Source: Pleomorphovibrio marinus (GTDB lineage: Bacteria > Bacteroidota > Bacteroidia > Cytophagales > Cyclobacteriaceae). Taken from it: 64,000 nt of DNA. The stretch lies in the NCBI RefSeq assembly GCF_003347495.1, contig NZ_QCXY01000002.1:558001-622000 (forward strand), given 5' to 3'. The position numbers and the translations under genes are program-made. Under the pieces are notes generated by a model, which was given only the letters and a program-made list of their open reading frames with translations, searched no databases and was not told the origin of the DNA. This document shows, piece after piece, positions 25,133-34,298 of this stretch. The stretch's first letter is position 1. Each line of letters begins with the position of its first letter.

Positions 25133-25531
25133 TTAAACCTTTTGGATCACCTCTATCATTTTTTCTTTGTTAATGGGTTTGATGATAAAATCAGAAACGG
25201 CATTAATTTCTTTTGCCATTTCAATTTCCTCTGGCGATATAGAGGAGCTGCAAATAAAAATTTTTATTTTCTTGGATAGATTTGGCGATAGCTTTGTGAA
25301 TTCATGCAAAAATTGCCAACCATCCATGACCGGCATGCTAAGATCCAATAATATCACTTCTGGAAGCTCCGAGGGTTGCCTGAGGTTTTCTAACAAAAAG
25401 CCGAGTGCTTCCTGCCCGTTGTCGAAAACTTTTACCTGCTCCACTAAGTTTGTCTGCTTGATGGCTTTTTTAGCCAGGAAGACAAACACTTCATCATCAT
25501 CCACCAAGGTTAAGTGTTGAATTCGTTTCAT
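25133..25531 (-). CDS. Single-domain response regulator
   Basis: A 132-residue CheY-like receiver with no output domain. The acidic pocket is in LVDDDE (D11-D13), the phospho-acceptor is D63 (LLDLSMP), and the conserved Lys is K118 (IIKPINK). The ATG overlaps the kinase stop (ATGA), so the two are translationally coupled and very likely cognate. It must act through protein contacts or a phosphorelay. Confidence 0.95.
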   Translation of the reverse strand: MKRIQHLTLVDDDEVFVFLAKKAIKQTNLVEQVKVFDNGQEALGFLLENLRQPSELPEVILLDLSMPVMDGWQFLHEFTKLSPNLSKKIKIFICSSSISPEEIEMAKEINAVSDFIIKPINKEKMIEVIQKV

Positions 25532-27012
25532 AATTTGTTGTTATCAATCTCTACAAAAAATGTGGCTCCCAGGTCTGGTTGGCTATCCACCCAAATCTTT
25601 CCGCCCATAGCCTCTACCTGAGACTTGGTCATAAATAGGCCAAACCCTTTTGCATCTTTATGTTTGTGAAAGGTTTTGCGAATTTTAAACATGTGTTTTT
25701 TGTGTAAATCCATGTTAATTCCCAGTCCATTGTCCTTCACGGAAAGTACTATTTTGTTGGCCTTTTTTATGGTTCTGATGCGGATGATTGGCTTTCTTTG
25801 TGGTGACCTATACTTCAGGGAGTTACTGATTAAATTGGTAAGTATACTTTCCATATAGCGATGGGGGAACCTTATTTTTGGAGCCTCCTCTATATCCACA
25901 TGAACGTCTGCTTTTAATTCTGTAAGTTGGAAGGAAAACCCAAGTAGCACCTTTCTGAGCATTTGGTGCAAATCTATATCATCGAGTTCTATGTCCTTGT
26001 CCTGCTGGACTTGAATGGATTCCACAAGTTCATTAAAAACCTCCATAAGGTGGTTGATGACTGGCTTGATTTTATCCTGAATTTCCTGCCGCTCCACCTC
26101 GTCTTCCGAACTTTCCAGATAGTCCACGAGCATGGAAATGTTTACAAGTGGGGCCCTTAAATTGTGCGACACGATATTGCAGAAATCCACAAGCTGCTTG
26201 TTTTTGTTTTCCAAGGCTTTGGCATTTTCCACCGCTTTGTTTTTGCTTATCCTTAATGCTTCTTCTGCTTGTTTTCTTTCGGTAATGTCCGATCGTATGG
26301 CAAGGTATTGATAAGGTTTCCTAGCTTCATTTAAAAAGGGTACAATTGTGGTATCCACCCAATAGAATGTACCGTCTTTAGCTTGGTTTCTTAGCTCTCC
26401 CTTCCATACTTTTCCATGGGAAATGGTCACCCATAAATCCCTGATAAAGGATTTAGGGTGAAATCCGGAGTTAATTATCCTATGGTCCTGTCCGATTAAC
26501 TCACTTCTTGAATACTTGGAGATCTTACAGAAATTATCATTGACATGTTTGATAAATCCCTTTTGGTCGGTGATGGCTACAATAGCAGATTCGTCTAATG
26601 CATATTTATAATCTGAAAGTTCTTTCAAAGAATTTTTTAGCCTTTCCTCACCCAACTTCCTTTCTGTAATATCATTGCGGATAGCTACATATTTGTAAGG
26701 TTTTCCTTCGGCGTCTAAAAATGGCACTATGGTGGTGTCCACCCAATAGTAGGTGCCGTCTTTGGCCCTGTTTTTTATTTCTCCTTTCCAGACCTTGCCT
26801 TTTGAGATTGTTGACCATAGGTCTAGGAAAAATTCCTTGTCATGAAAACCCGAATTTATTACCCTATGATCCTTTCCGATCAGTTCCTCTGGGGAGTATT
26901 TTGAAATCCTACAAAAGTTTTCATTTACATGATTTATTACCCCTCTGTGGTCAGTGATGGCTACGATTGCGGATACATCAAGGGTATATTGAAAATCTTC
27001 AATTTTTTCCAT
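25528..27012 (-). CDS. PAS-PAS sensor histidine kinase
   Basis: A 494-residue cytosolic kinase with no membrane segment. Two PAS/PAC units (~5-120 and ~130-245) are near-duplicates: both carry an HRVINSGFH or HRIINSGFH motif, KVWKGE and YYWVDTTIVPFL or FYWVDTTIVPFL. The last PAC end leads into a coiled coil. The HisKA box is FCNIVSHNLRAPL with the His ~290, and the ATPase domain shows LISNSLKYRSP (N box), VKDNGLGINM (G1) and KGFGLFMTKSQ (G2). The PAS type resembles those sensing small ligands or redox state, but the signal is unknown. It is coupled to the response regulator downstream. Confidence 0.94.
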   Translation of the reverse strand: MEKIEDFQYTLDVSAIVAITDHRGVINHVNENFCRISKYSPEELIGKDHRVINSGFHDKEFFLDLWSTISKGKVWKGEIKNRAKDGTYYWVDTTIVPFLDAEGKPYKYVAIRNDITERKLGEERLKNSLKELSDYKYALDESAIVAITDQKGFIKHVNDNFCKISKYSRSELIGQDHRIINSGFHPKSFIRDLWVTISHGKVWKGELRNQAKDGTFYWVDTTIVPFLNEARKPYQYLAIRSDITERKQAEEALRISKNKAVENAKALENKNKQLVDFCNIVSHNLRAPLVNISMLVDYLESSEDEVERQEIQDKIKPVINHLMEVFNELVESIQVQQDKDIELDDIDLHQMLRKVLLGFSFQLTELKADVHVDIEEAPKIRFPHRYMESILTNLISNSLKYRSPQRKPIIRIRTIKKANKIVLSVKDNGLGINMDLHKKHMFKIRKTFHKHKDAKGFGLFMTKSQVEAMGGKIWVDSQPDLGATFFVEIDNNKL

Positions 27013-27408
27013 CCAATAACATTAAAAATAGTTTTTATTTACGAATCTTTATAAGTTATAAACTTTTTCGTGATGTTCATACTAAATCTAAATCAAATTT
27101 AGTCTATTTATATAAAAAATAAAAAATTGAGTCAGGGAATTTAGAATAATTGAATTATTTAATTACTGACTTTTTCAAATACAAGTTTGAAAGGGTAAAT
27201 GTTGTAAACACGTTGTTCTGGTTTTGCATTCCCGAACCCAAAAAAAAGGATTCATTAATCCTTTTTACCTCTCCCTCCATTGGATTAAACACCTTTAATT
27301 TAAATTCCTTCGCGCACAATTCACAAACTAAAACCAAATTACCCTCATTTCAATTTGGCAAATACAATCCATAATTTAAGAAACATTAAACTGATCCTGG
27401 AGATTTCG
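27013..27408. other. AT-rich intergenic region with one terminator
   Basis: These 396 bp separate two minus-strand genes. Nothing coding is convincing. A bidirectional hairpin lies at 27243-27266. Confidence 0.6.
27243..27266. terminator. Bidirectional terminator downstream of the beta-propeller gene
   Basis: AAAAAGGATT pairs with AATCCTTTTT around a CATT loop. In the minus direction it lies ~140 bp after the propeller lipoprotein stop. Confidence 0.7.
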
Positions 27409-28713
27409 TTAGTTGATGGAACGAACCTTAATGCCATGAAAATCGCTGGCCTCACGGTCTTCTATTGGTGCTGGCTGGATCACGGCAATTTTTCTTCGGT
27501 TGGAAGTATTGATAACGGAGAATCCCGGGGTCTCCCCTGTGGCCACGTGTGCGGCACCACTAATGGGGTTAGGGCCGCGTAAAGAAATAAACGCAAATTT
27601 GCCATCCGGGGAAAAATCCAGTATGTCTGGGCTGCTTCCTACATCATTCAAGGTATGTACGATCCTGTCAACCTGGGTATTGATTACTATACCGTTGTCA
27701 CTGCCCCTGTTTACCTGCCATAGCCAAGGCCCTCGGGGACTTACACGGGCTCCATGGGCGTCCACCCCTCGGGTATCCGTACTTGATTTTATAAGGGTAT
27801 GGTTGGAAGTGTTGAAGACATACCATTCTCCACTCTGGGCAGGAGGGTTGTCCTCATCACCGGGGTCTCCCCAGTTGGCATACATTTTCCGGCCATCCCG
27901 GCTGCGTGCCAATCCGCAATTTGCCTTTACCTCCTCCGGGGAAAAGGCCTTCACAATCTTTGGTTTACCGGATAAAATATCTACTACCACAAGACCGCCT
28001 GCACCAGGGCCAAGAGTTAGGTAAGCGAAGGCACCGTCGGCGGTATATTCGTGGCACACTGGGGCCGAAACACTCTTTTTTAAATCCAAATCACCTCCAC
28101 CACCACCTTCAACTCCTTTAAATTTGTCTTTCCATTCCGGGTCCTTTGTTAAGTCGAGTTCACGGCCTTTGGCAAAACTTTCCGAAGTTAGATCGGCAGT
28201 AATCTCAGTAAAAGTAACTGTGCCAATGTTGGCTACCCAGATGGATTTGTCATCGGGGGTAAAACTGGCCATATGCGCACCGGCTCCAGTTTCTATTATT
28301 TCAATTACTTCACGATCCGAAGCACGGATGATCGCCACATTTCCAGATGCAGGGGAGGCTATTGCAGCGTATTCATAGGTAGAATTGAATTCAATCATGT
28401 GGGGCATGGTTACTTCTTTTTCTAATTCTCCATGGGCAAACAGTTTGGTAAAATCGATTACATCGGTTTCCTCCAGGCTGGAATTGTAAATATGGATCCT
28501 ACTCAGCCCAGCCCCTTGGTCAAGTGCCCAAATTTCATAGTCTTTGGCACCCTTTCCCCTCATTGCTAAAATGGTGTCCTCAGAATCCCTGAGAGAGGTG
28601 TCATCTCCATACATTCCAAACTCACATCCCTGAAAGATCAAACATGCCAGGAATATAGCGAGTACGGAGTGATTGGGTTTTAATAAATTGGGTAGATTGG
28701 TATATTTTCGCAT
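27409..28713 (-). CDS. Beta-propeller (YVTN-like) lipoprotein
   Basis: A 434-residue exported lipoprotein (signal VLAIFLACLIFQGCEFG, lipobox Cys ~30). Repeated blade-like units such as TPDDKSIWVANIGT, TADGAFAYLTLGPGAGG, SRDGRKMYANWGDPGD and SPDGKFAFISLRG indicate a YVTN/lactonase-type propeller. There is no enzymatic motif I can name; homologues are annotated only as surface or YncE-like proteins. A glycine run (EGGGGGD) sits mid-protein. It is a single gene. The upstream region is partly filled by leader repeat R2, which points the other way. Confidence 0.8.
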   Translation of the reverse strand: MRKYTNLPNLLKPNHSVLAIFLACLIFQGCEFGMYGDDTSLRDSEDTILAMRGKGAKDYEIWALDQGAGLSRIHIYNSSLEETDVIDFTKLFAHGELEKEVTMPHMIEFNSTYEYAAIASPASGNVAIIRASDREVIEIIETGAGAHMASFTPDDKSIWVANIGTVTFTEITADLTSESFAKGRELDLTKDPEWKDKFKGVEGGGGGDLDLKKSVSAPVCHEYTADGAFAYLTLGPGAGGLVVVDILSGKPKIVKAFSPEEVKANCGLARSRDGRKMYANWGDPGDEDNPPAQSGEWYVFNTSNHTLIKSSTDTRGVDAHGARVSPRGPWLWQVNRGSDNGIVINTQVDRIVHTLNDVGSSPDILDFSPDGKFAFISLRGPNPISGAAHVATGETPGFSVINTSNRRKIAVIQPAPIEDREASDFHGIKVRSIN

Positions 28714-28821
28714 GATTTAACTGTATAAATGATGGGAGAAATATTAGAAACTAATTGTGAAGAGTGCTTGACTAAATCTAATAAAAATATCACTTATTCC
28801 AAATTTTATATCTTAAATTTT

Positions 28822-28969
28822 AAAATCGAGCATTGGGAGAACCTTACACAGCGAGATGCGGGATTCTCCCGAAATAAATTCGGGACAGGCTCCCGAAGCG
28901 AGTTCCCCGAAGCAAGTTCGGGGCAGGCAGGGGCAGGCTATATGACCGTTGAAAAGAAAATATAAACAC
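28822..28969 (+). repeat. Leader-like repeat R2
   Basis: It starts AAAATCGAGC and ends GACCGTTGAAAAGAAAATAT then AAACAC before ATG at 28970. REP-like palindromes fill the middle (CCCGAAATAAATTCGGG and CCCCGAAGCAAGTTCGGGG). The ATG it delivers opens only a 14-codon frame (MKKKFLKPTVLPRQ), so the gene it once led may be gone; the real GlxA-type start is at 29060. Confidence 0.65.
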
Positions 28970-29059
28970 ATGAAAAAGAAGTTTTTGAAACCAACTGTAT
29001 TACCCCGCCAATAAAAAGGTTGATTGTGCCAATATAAAACTGTAAATTAAGCCCTGATT

Positions 29060-30043
29060 ATGAAGACTATAGGAATCATTGTGCCCCGTTCGGCTGTGAC
29101 AGAGTCAGTGGCCAACCCAAGGTACCTTTTTAAAACAGCCAATCAGTTCCTGGAAGGGCAGGGGGTGGAGCCCCTATTCGATGTGATCCTTATCGGAGAG
29201 GAAAAGGAGGTGCCGGTGCATGATGGTTATTCCCTTATCCGTACCGATGCTTTAATAAAGGAGGAACCAAAGGTGGATGTATTGATTATACCTGCTCTGT
29301 TTGGGGATTTGAAGGAAACCCTAAATGCCAATCAGGCTTTAAAACCCTATATACAGTCCCAATATGCCCAAGGAGCGGAAGTTGCTTCTCTCTGTATCGG
29401 GGCATTCTTGCTTGCCAACACTGGTCTGCTAAATGGTAAGAAATGTTCTACGCACTGGGCCAGGTATCAGGAATTCAAAACCATGTTTCCTGAAGTGGAG
29501 TTGGTGGATGGGGGGATCATCACCGAAGAAAACCGGATTTACTCCAGTGGAGGGGCCAATTCCTATTGGAACCTACTGTTGTACTTGCTGGAAAAATACA
29601 CTAACCGGGATACAGCAATTCTAGCCTCCAAATTTTTTGCGGTGGATATAGATCGGCAAAGCCAAGCTGCCTTTATGATGTTTGCGGGTCAAAAGGATCA
29701 TGGAGACCAAGCCATCCTTAAGGTGCAGCAATATATTGAGGAGCATTATGAGGAAAGACTGATGATTGATGACTTGGCCAAGATGGTTGCCCTATCCAGA
29801 AGAAGTTTTGAGCGCCGTTTTAAGGAAGCCACCCAAAACCCGGTTCTCGGTTATGTGCAGCGGGTAAAAATGGAAGTGGCCAAAAGGAGTTTCGAAGCAA
29901 GTAAAAAGCAGGTTGCTGAGGTGATGTACGAGGTTGGGTACACAGATCCCAAGGCCTTCCGCACTGTTTTTAAGAAAACCACCGGTTTGACCCCTTTGGC
30001 ATACCGAAACAAGTATCAAAAAATTAATGGGGTACAGGTGTGA
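29060..30043 (+). CDS. GlxA-type AraC transcriptional regulator with DJ-1/PfpI domain
   Basis: A 327-residue regulator. Residues ~1-190 form a class I glutamine amidotransferase-like (DJ-1/PfpI) domain with the elbow Cys C112 in ASLCIGAFLLANTGLL and STHW after it. Residues ~225-325 are an AraC/XylS pair of helix-turn-helix motifs (LMIDDLAKMVALSRRSFERR, VAEVMYEVGYTDPKAFRTVF, then GLTPLAYRNKY). The N-terminal domain probably senses a nitrogenous metabolite. Its 3' end overlaps the convergent nitrilase-like gene by 28 bp. The target genes are unknown. Confidence 0.93.
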   Translation: MKTIGIIVPRSAVTESVANPRYLFKTANQFLEGQGVEPLFDVILIGEEKEVPVHDGYSLIRTDALIKEEPKVDVLIIPALFGDLKETLNANQALKPYIQSQYAQGAEVASLCIGAFLLANTGLLNGKKCSTHWARYQEFKTMFPEVELVDGGIITEENRIYSSGGANSYWNLLLYLLEKYTNRDTAILASKFFAVDIDRQSQAAFMMFAGQKDHGDQAILKVQQYIEEHYEERLMIDDLAKMVALSRRSFERRFKEATQNPVLGYVQRVKMEVAKRSFEASKKQVAEVMYEVGYTDPKAFRTVFKKTTGLTPLAYRNKYQKINGVQV

Positions 30044-30744
30044 TTATTTGTGTTATACAAAAGAATTCCCTCCTTATCATCGGGCATTGCATTTAGCCTT
30101 TCTCCATTTGTGTTCCACCATGCGGTGCCTCCGGCAGCTACAAAGTTATCCGATGCACCGATAGAATTAACCATTCCCATGCAAATCCTGTGTTTTGAGC
30201 AAAATTTCCCGTATTGCCGATAAGCATCTTCTACTCCCTTTTGGGATTTGGAAACACTAGCAAGATAAATGGAAGAACCTGCCAGAGCAGCTTCTTCCAC
30301 CTTATCTTCAAACATAGTTTCATAACAGATGCCAAAACTGACCAAAGTGTCATCGAAATTAAGTTGGAAAGGGGAGTGACCGGGTACAAAATAGGGGAAT
30401 TCATCTTGGTGTAGTTTCCGCTTGGCATAGAAAACGGTGGAAACATTAGGACTGAAAATTCCTAAGCAAATTTGTATTCCATGTTCCGATTGAATTGGTA
30501 GTCCTATTGCAAAATGAATGTTAAGGAAATCACTAAGCGTTTGAAACTCCTTAATCCTTTCATCCCCTTTTTCCATGGCAAGGGTGTGAGCCAGTTTGGG
30601 TTCGTAATTGGTCAATGAAAGTTCGGGGAATACCAGGAGCTGCACACCTAGTAAAGCAGCTTTTTTTATATAGGCTTTATGCTTACCCATATTGGCTTCT
30701 AGGTTGTGGGAGGTGGATTGAAGCTGAGCAAGGGCAATTTGCAT
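30016..30744 (-). CDS. Carbon-nitrogen hydrolase (nitrilase superfamily)
   Basis: A 242-residue cytosolic hydrolase with the catalytic triad Glu41 (FPELSLTNYEP), Lys110 (AKRKLHQDEFPYF) and Cys140 (SFGICYETMFED). The superfamily hydrolyses amides, nitriles or carbamoyl compounds; the specific substrate is not predictable. I start at the ATG 30744, which gives MQIALAQLQS, the canonical beginning. A longer frame to 30798 would invade the promoter shared with the divergent aminotransferase gene. The neighbouring GlxA-type regulator converges on it and may control it. Confidence 0.9.
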   Translation of the reverse strand: MQIALAQLQSTSHNLEANMGKHKAYIKKAALLGVQLLVFPELSLTNYEPKLAHTLAMEKGDERIKEFQTLSDFLNIHFAIGLPIQSEHGIQICLGIFSPNVSTVFYAKRKLHQDEFPYFVPGHSPFQLNFDDTLVSFGICYETMFEDKVEEAALAGSSIYLASVSKSQKGVEDAYRQYGKFCSKHRICMGMVNSIGASDNFVAAGGTAWWNTNGERLNAMPDDKEGILLYNTNNHTCTPLIF

Positions 30745-30833
30745 AGGATTTGAACAATTAGCTATAAATATAAGCTCCTTCCCTTTAAGTTTCCTCACTT
30801 TAAGGTACCTTGCCCCTTAAAAATCACGTAAAC

Positions 30834-31976
30834 ATGAAATGCCAAAAAGAACTGTTTAACCTAAACCCCGACCTAACCTATCTTAATTGTGCTTATATGT
30901 CCCCACAACTTAAAACGGTGACAGAAACAGGTATTAGGGCATTATTGAGAAAAGAGGACCCAACCAGCATTTTTCCGGTGGATTTTTTCGAACCAACAGA
31001 GCAACTAAGAAGCCTGTTTGCAACAATGATTGAGGCAGACGACCCAAAAAGGATCGTAACCATTCCATCGGTGTCATATGGGATGGCTATCGTTTCCCGT
31101 AACATCTCCCTTAATGCCGATGATGAAATCTTGGTAGTAGGGGAGCAATTCCCCAGTAACATATATCCTTGGACAAGGCTGGCAAAGGAAAAAGGGGCTA
31201 AATTGCTCACTGTACCCTCGCCACCCCCAATGGAAGGAAGGGGGGACAAGTGGAATCTGGATATCTTAGACGCCATTGGGCCGGCAACCAGGATCATTGC
31301 CATACCTCATGTTCACTGGGCGGATGGCACATTTTTCGACCTGCTTTCCATCAGCCAGAAGGCAAAATCCTTCGGAGCCCTTTTAATCGTGGACGGTACC
31401 CAGTCGGTTGGTGCCCTTCCATTTTCGGTAAAGAAGGTTCAGCCTGATGCCCTGATATGCGCAGGATACAAATGGCTGATGGGGCCGTATAGCTTGGGAC
31501 TTGCCTATCTGGGGCCTGCCTTTGACGAGGGGTTTCCACTAGAAGAAAACTGGATCAACCGATTGAACAGTGAAGACTTTGGAGGTTTGGTCCGGTACCA
31601 GGAGGACTATCAGCCGGGATCCTTAAGATACGAGGTGGGGGAGCATAGCAATTTTATTCTGGTGCCTATGCTGACCCAGGCTTTGAGGCAAATTCAAGAA
31701 TGGGGGGTGGAAAACATTCAGGAATATCTCTTGGGTATCGGTAAAGCGCCTCTACAAAGGCTCAGGGATAAAGGGGTCTGGGTGGAGAAGGAAGGAGCCT
31801 TCAGTCCCCATTTATTCGGAATTGCCATGCCTGATTTAGCACAGGCAAAGGAAAAACTACTACAGAACAAGGTGCATGTGTCCTACAGGGGACACTTTGT
31901 AAGAGTTTCGCCCCATGTCTATAACAGGGAGGAGGATTTACAGAGGTTGGTGGACATTCTCTTGGGTGGTGGGTAA
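30834..31976 (+). CDS. Class V aminotransferase family PLP enzyme
   Basis: A 380-residue PLP enzyme. LIVDGTQSVGALP (D187) binds the PLP ring nitrogen region, and K213 in CAGYKWLMGPY is the Schiff-base lysine. IAIPHVHWADGTFFDL is the preceding family block. It groups with the cysteine-desulfurase/isopenicillin-epimerase-like branch, and the reaction is unclear. The ATG at 30834 was chosen over an in-frame TTG at 30810. It is divergent from the nitrilase-like gene across 89 bp. Confidence 0.88.
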   Translation: MKCQKELFNLNPDLTYLNCAYMSPQLKTVTETGIRALLRKEDPTSIFPVDFFEPTEQLRSLFATMIEADDPKRIVTIPSVSYGMAIVSRNISLNADDEILVVGEQFPSNIYPWTRLAKEKGAKLLTVPSPPPMEGRGDKWNLDILDAIGPATRIIAIPHVHWADGTFFDLLSISQKAKSFGALLIVDGTQSVGALPFSVKKVQPDALICAGYKWLMGPYSLGLAYLGPAFDEGFPLEENWINRLNSEDFGGLVRYQEDYQPGSLRYEVGEHSNFILVPMLTQALRQIQEWGVENIQEYLLGIGKAPLQRLRDKGVWVEKEGAFSPHLFGIAMPDLAQAKEKLLQNKVHVSYRGHFVRVSPHVYNREEDLQRLVDILLGGG

Positions 31977-32603
31977 GTTTCGGTCGGGCTCTGGCAAAGG
32001 TTACTTTGAAAAATCAAACTTAAATATCCAGAAAAGTCTGTTTGCATAAAGGAAGCCCCGGTTCTACGATTCTGTAAACCACTTCGAACTATTTCACCCT
32101 CAGGGCTAGAAGTACGGTTTTTCAGCAAATAATCGATACAATCTTCTTGTAAAGAACACTATTCATACGATCACAAAAACCTCAAATGGTAGAATTAATA
32201 AATTTTCCGCGGGTGGCTGGCTGTCAGAAAACCGGGGGTGCGGATGGTAGGTGGGTGAGGCAGGATTTTCCTGACCCCGAGCGGAGTCTCGGGGCCAAAA
32301 AATAAGAAAAGAAAGAAATAAAAGCACCTCAAAAGTCCCATCAAGGGTCAAATGAAGCGTCAACCAACAACATCGCTAAGCGTAGTTTGTAACTACGCTT
32401 CACTATCCCAGGGAATTTGTAATTCCCTTACCAATATAGGCTTTCTCAGACTTTGTCTTATTGGGTGCACCTAGCCCTGCAAGGGCGGTATATATTCACC
32501 TTTGGTCAATCTTACATCTGGTTTCGAATTGTTTCGCCCTTTCAAGGCTGGTGGATTTTAGAGTTTGATTTAGTCTGCGCATTATTTATATCTACGCCTT
32601 GCC
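31977..32603. other. Gene-free region with paired palindromes
   Basis: These 627 bp lack a convincing gene. They hold a CCCCGAG/CTCGGGG hairpin at 32275-32294 and the paired TTTGTAA-centred palindromes at 32373-32430. Confidence 0.6.
32373..32430. repeat. Twin palindromes with a shared TTTGTAA centre
   Basis: AAGCGTAG-TTTGTAA-CTACGCTT (near 32378-32400) is followed ~10 bp later by AGGGAA-TTTGTAA-TTCCCT (near 32410-32428). Both centres are the same and the arms differ. Paired palindromes of this kind recall REP/REPIN units moved by IS200-like (RAYT) transposases, but no such gene is in the window. Confidence 0.6.
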
Positions 32604-34175
32604 CTATTCCTCCGAAGACGGTATCATCCGGGCACTGAGGTCGGGGTCAGCCATGTCCTTGTCAAAGGGGAACATGGGCCTGTTGATCCTTTTATATTCC
32701 AACCTTTCCAAATCCTGATCCACGCCCCCGGGAGTCAAGGCCATTACCCAATCTGCCCGCATATCGTATAATTCCGGCACCAAATAACCGATTTTAACCA
32801 TCACGATATCTGTTTCCCTGGGGTTAAGCCCCAGCCGGGTAAAATCACTTTCCCGGTGATAGGGTTTCCTGTTTTTGGTCACGATGATGTTGGCAGAACC
32901 GATTTTCACTACCACTTCAGTTTCCGCGGAGGCATCCCCATGTTCTATAGCGAGGATTTCCCCGGAAAGGGTGATGGGAGGTGCATATCGGTCATCCACT
33001 ATAGCACCGGCTTCGGCAGAGACTTTTTCGCCCACCCCTGCCTCAACGGCAGCTTCTACAAACTTGGGTCCTGGAATGGAGGCATAGATAAGGGAAGGGC
33101 CGTCTTCAGATTTGAACTCTGGCCGCTTAAAGATTTCATGTAGGGTCCAAGTTACATCCCCAGCCCCTCCGGCAGTTGGATTATCCCCCATATCACTAAT
33201 CATAAAGGGTTTTTTGTCACTTTTGATGGCCATATCCAGGCTTTCCTTTAATGTGGTGGTGGGAGCGATAAAGTCAAACTCATTTCTTACCTCCCAGAAG
33301 CTTTGTGCCAGGTATTCTGCGGTGGAGCTCACTTTTTCCTGGTCGTCTCCCACTACCATCACAGAGCCTTGGTTTCTGGGCTCGTCGGCCCATGCATAGC
33401 CGATCCAAATGGCGGCATCCACCACTCCTTCCTGGTCTGCTGCTGGATATACCTTTGCATAGAGGCTTTTTCCGGGATCCACTCGGGTGCTGGTTTTTTC
33501 ACCTGGAAGCAAAATGGGAACGGGTATCCAAGCCTTGTAGGCAGGTTTGCCCTTTCCACTTTCTAATCTTTCCAGCAGGTTGTCCACCGCCCTTTTTCTG
33601 GATTCCATGGCATCTTCATGGGGGGACATGCGATAGCTGGTGATGATGTCCGTATGCTTGGCCAACCGCTCTGTCACATTTCCATGGGGATCCATAGAAG
33701 TGGATAGGATGGGCGATTCTCCAATTACCTCCCTTACCCTTACGATAAGGTCTCCCTCAGGATCGTCTAATCCTTCCACACTCATGGCGCCATGAATATC
33801 AAAGAACAAACCATCATAGGGGCCATTTTCACGGAGCATATCCAAGGTCTTCTTAACCATGGATTCGTAAGCCTCCCGGGTCACAATGCCCCCAGGTATA
33901 GCATGCCCTTTAAAGGTGGGGATCCATTCTGCGCGATTACGGGTTTCTTCCCCCTCGGCCAAAAATGGATATAGGGAGAACACATCTTCCCCTTCCCTTG
34001 CCCTAAACGCTTCCTCATGCGTGAGTGCAGGAGAAAAAGTGCTGGATTCAATGGCAATCCCAGCTATGGCAATTCTGGGTAATTCCTTTTGTCGTTTATT
34101 TTCTGAAGGCTGGCAGGATAAAAGCCCTAGCACAGCCATACAGCATAAAGAAAGGTAAAGGTTGGTGGTGGTCAT
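32604..34175 (-). CDS. M81 family metallopeptidase-like lipoprotein (MlrC-related)
   Basis: A 523-residue exported lipoprotein (LCCMAVLGLLSCQ, lipobox Cys ~21). It matches the M81/DUF1485 family: IAIAGIAIESSTFSP at the N-terminus, GLFFDIHGAMSVEGLDDPEG with probable metal-binding His/Asp, SMDPHGN, TSYRMSPHED, and MISDMGDNPTAGGAGD. The founding member MlrC degrades linearised microcystin; environmental members probably cut other small peptides or amides. Its position beside a large lyase-like gene (124 bp away) suggests a catabolic role but proves nothing. Confidence 0.88.
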   Translation of the reverse strand: MTTTNLYLSLCCMAVLGLLSCQPSENKRQKELPRIAIAGIAIESSTFSPALTHEEAFRAREGEDVFSLYPFLAEGEETRNRAEWIPTFKGHAIPGGIVTREAYESMVKKTLDMLRENGPYDGLFFDIHGAMSVEGLDDPEGDLIVRVREVIGESPILSTSMDPHGNVTERLAKHTDIITSYRMSPHEDAMESRKRAVDNLLERLESGKGKPAYKAWIPVPILLPGEKTSTRVDPGKSLYAKVYPAADQEGVVDAAIWIGYAWADEPRNQGSVMVVGDDQEKVSSTAEYLAQSFWEVRNEFDFIAPTTTLKESLDMAIKSDKKPFMISDMGDNPTAGGAGDVTWTLHEIFKRPEFKSEDGPSLIYASIPGPKFVEAAVEAGVGEKVSAEAGAIVDDRYAPPITLSGEILAIEHGDASAETEVVVKIGSANIIVTKNRKPYHRESDFTRLGLNPRETDIVMVKIGYLVPELYDMRADWVMALTPGGVDQDLERLEYKRINRPMFPFDKDMADPDLSARMIPSSEE

Positions 34176-34298
34176 GGTGTATAAATTAGGTCTTGATATT
34201 AAAACATAATGCTTACAAAATTCGAAGCAACGAAGTTACTAAAACCTCGGCAAGCATTTCCCATAGCATTGTCAAAAATCACAGGCCTATTTTCCTAT

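Noticed and set aside
28729-28965. 78-codon frame in front of the GlxA-type gene
   Set aside because: Most of it is the palindrome-filled leader repeat R2, so it is not an independent gene.
32163-32600. Small frames in the 32.0-32.6 kb gap
   Set aside because: They run across palindromes and have no recognisable pattern or start context.
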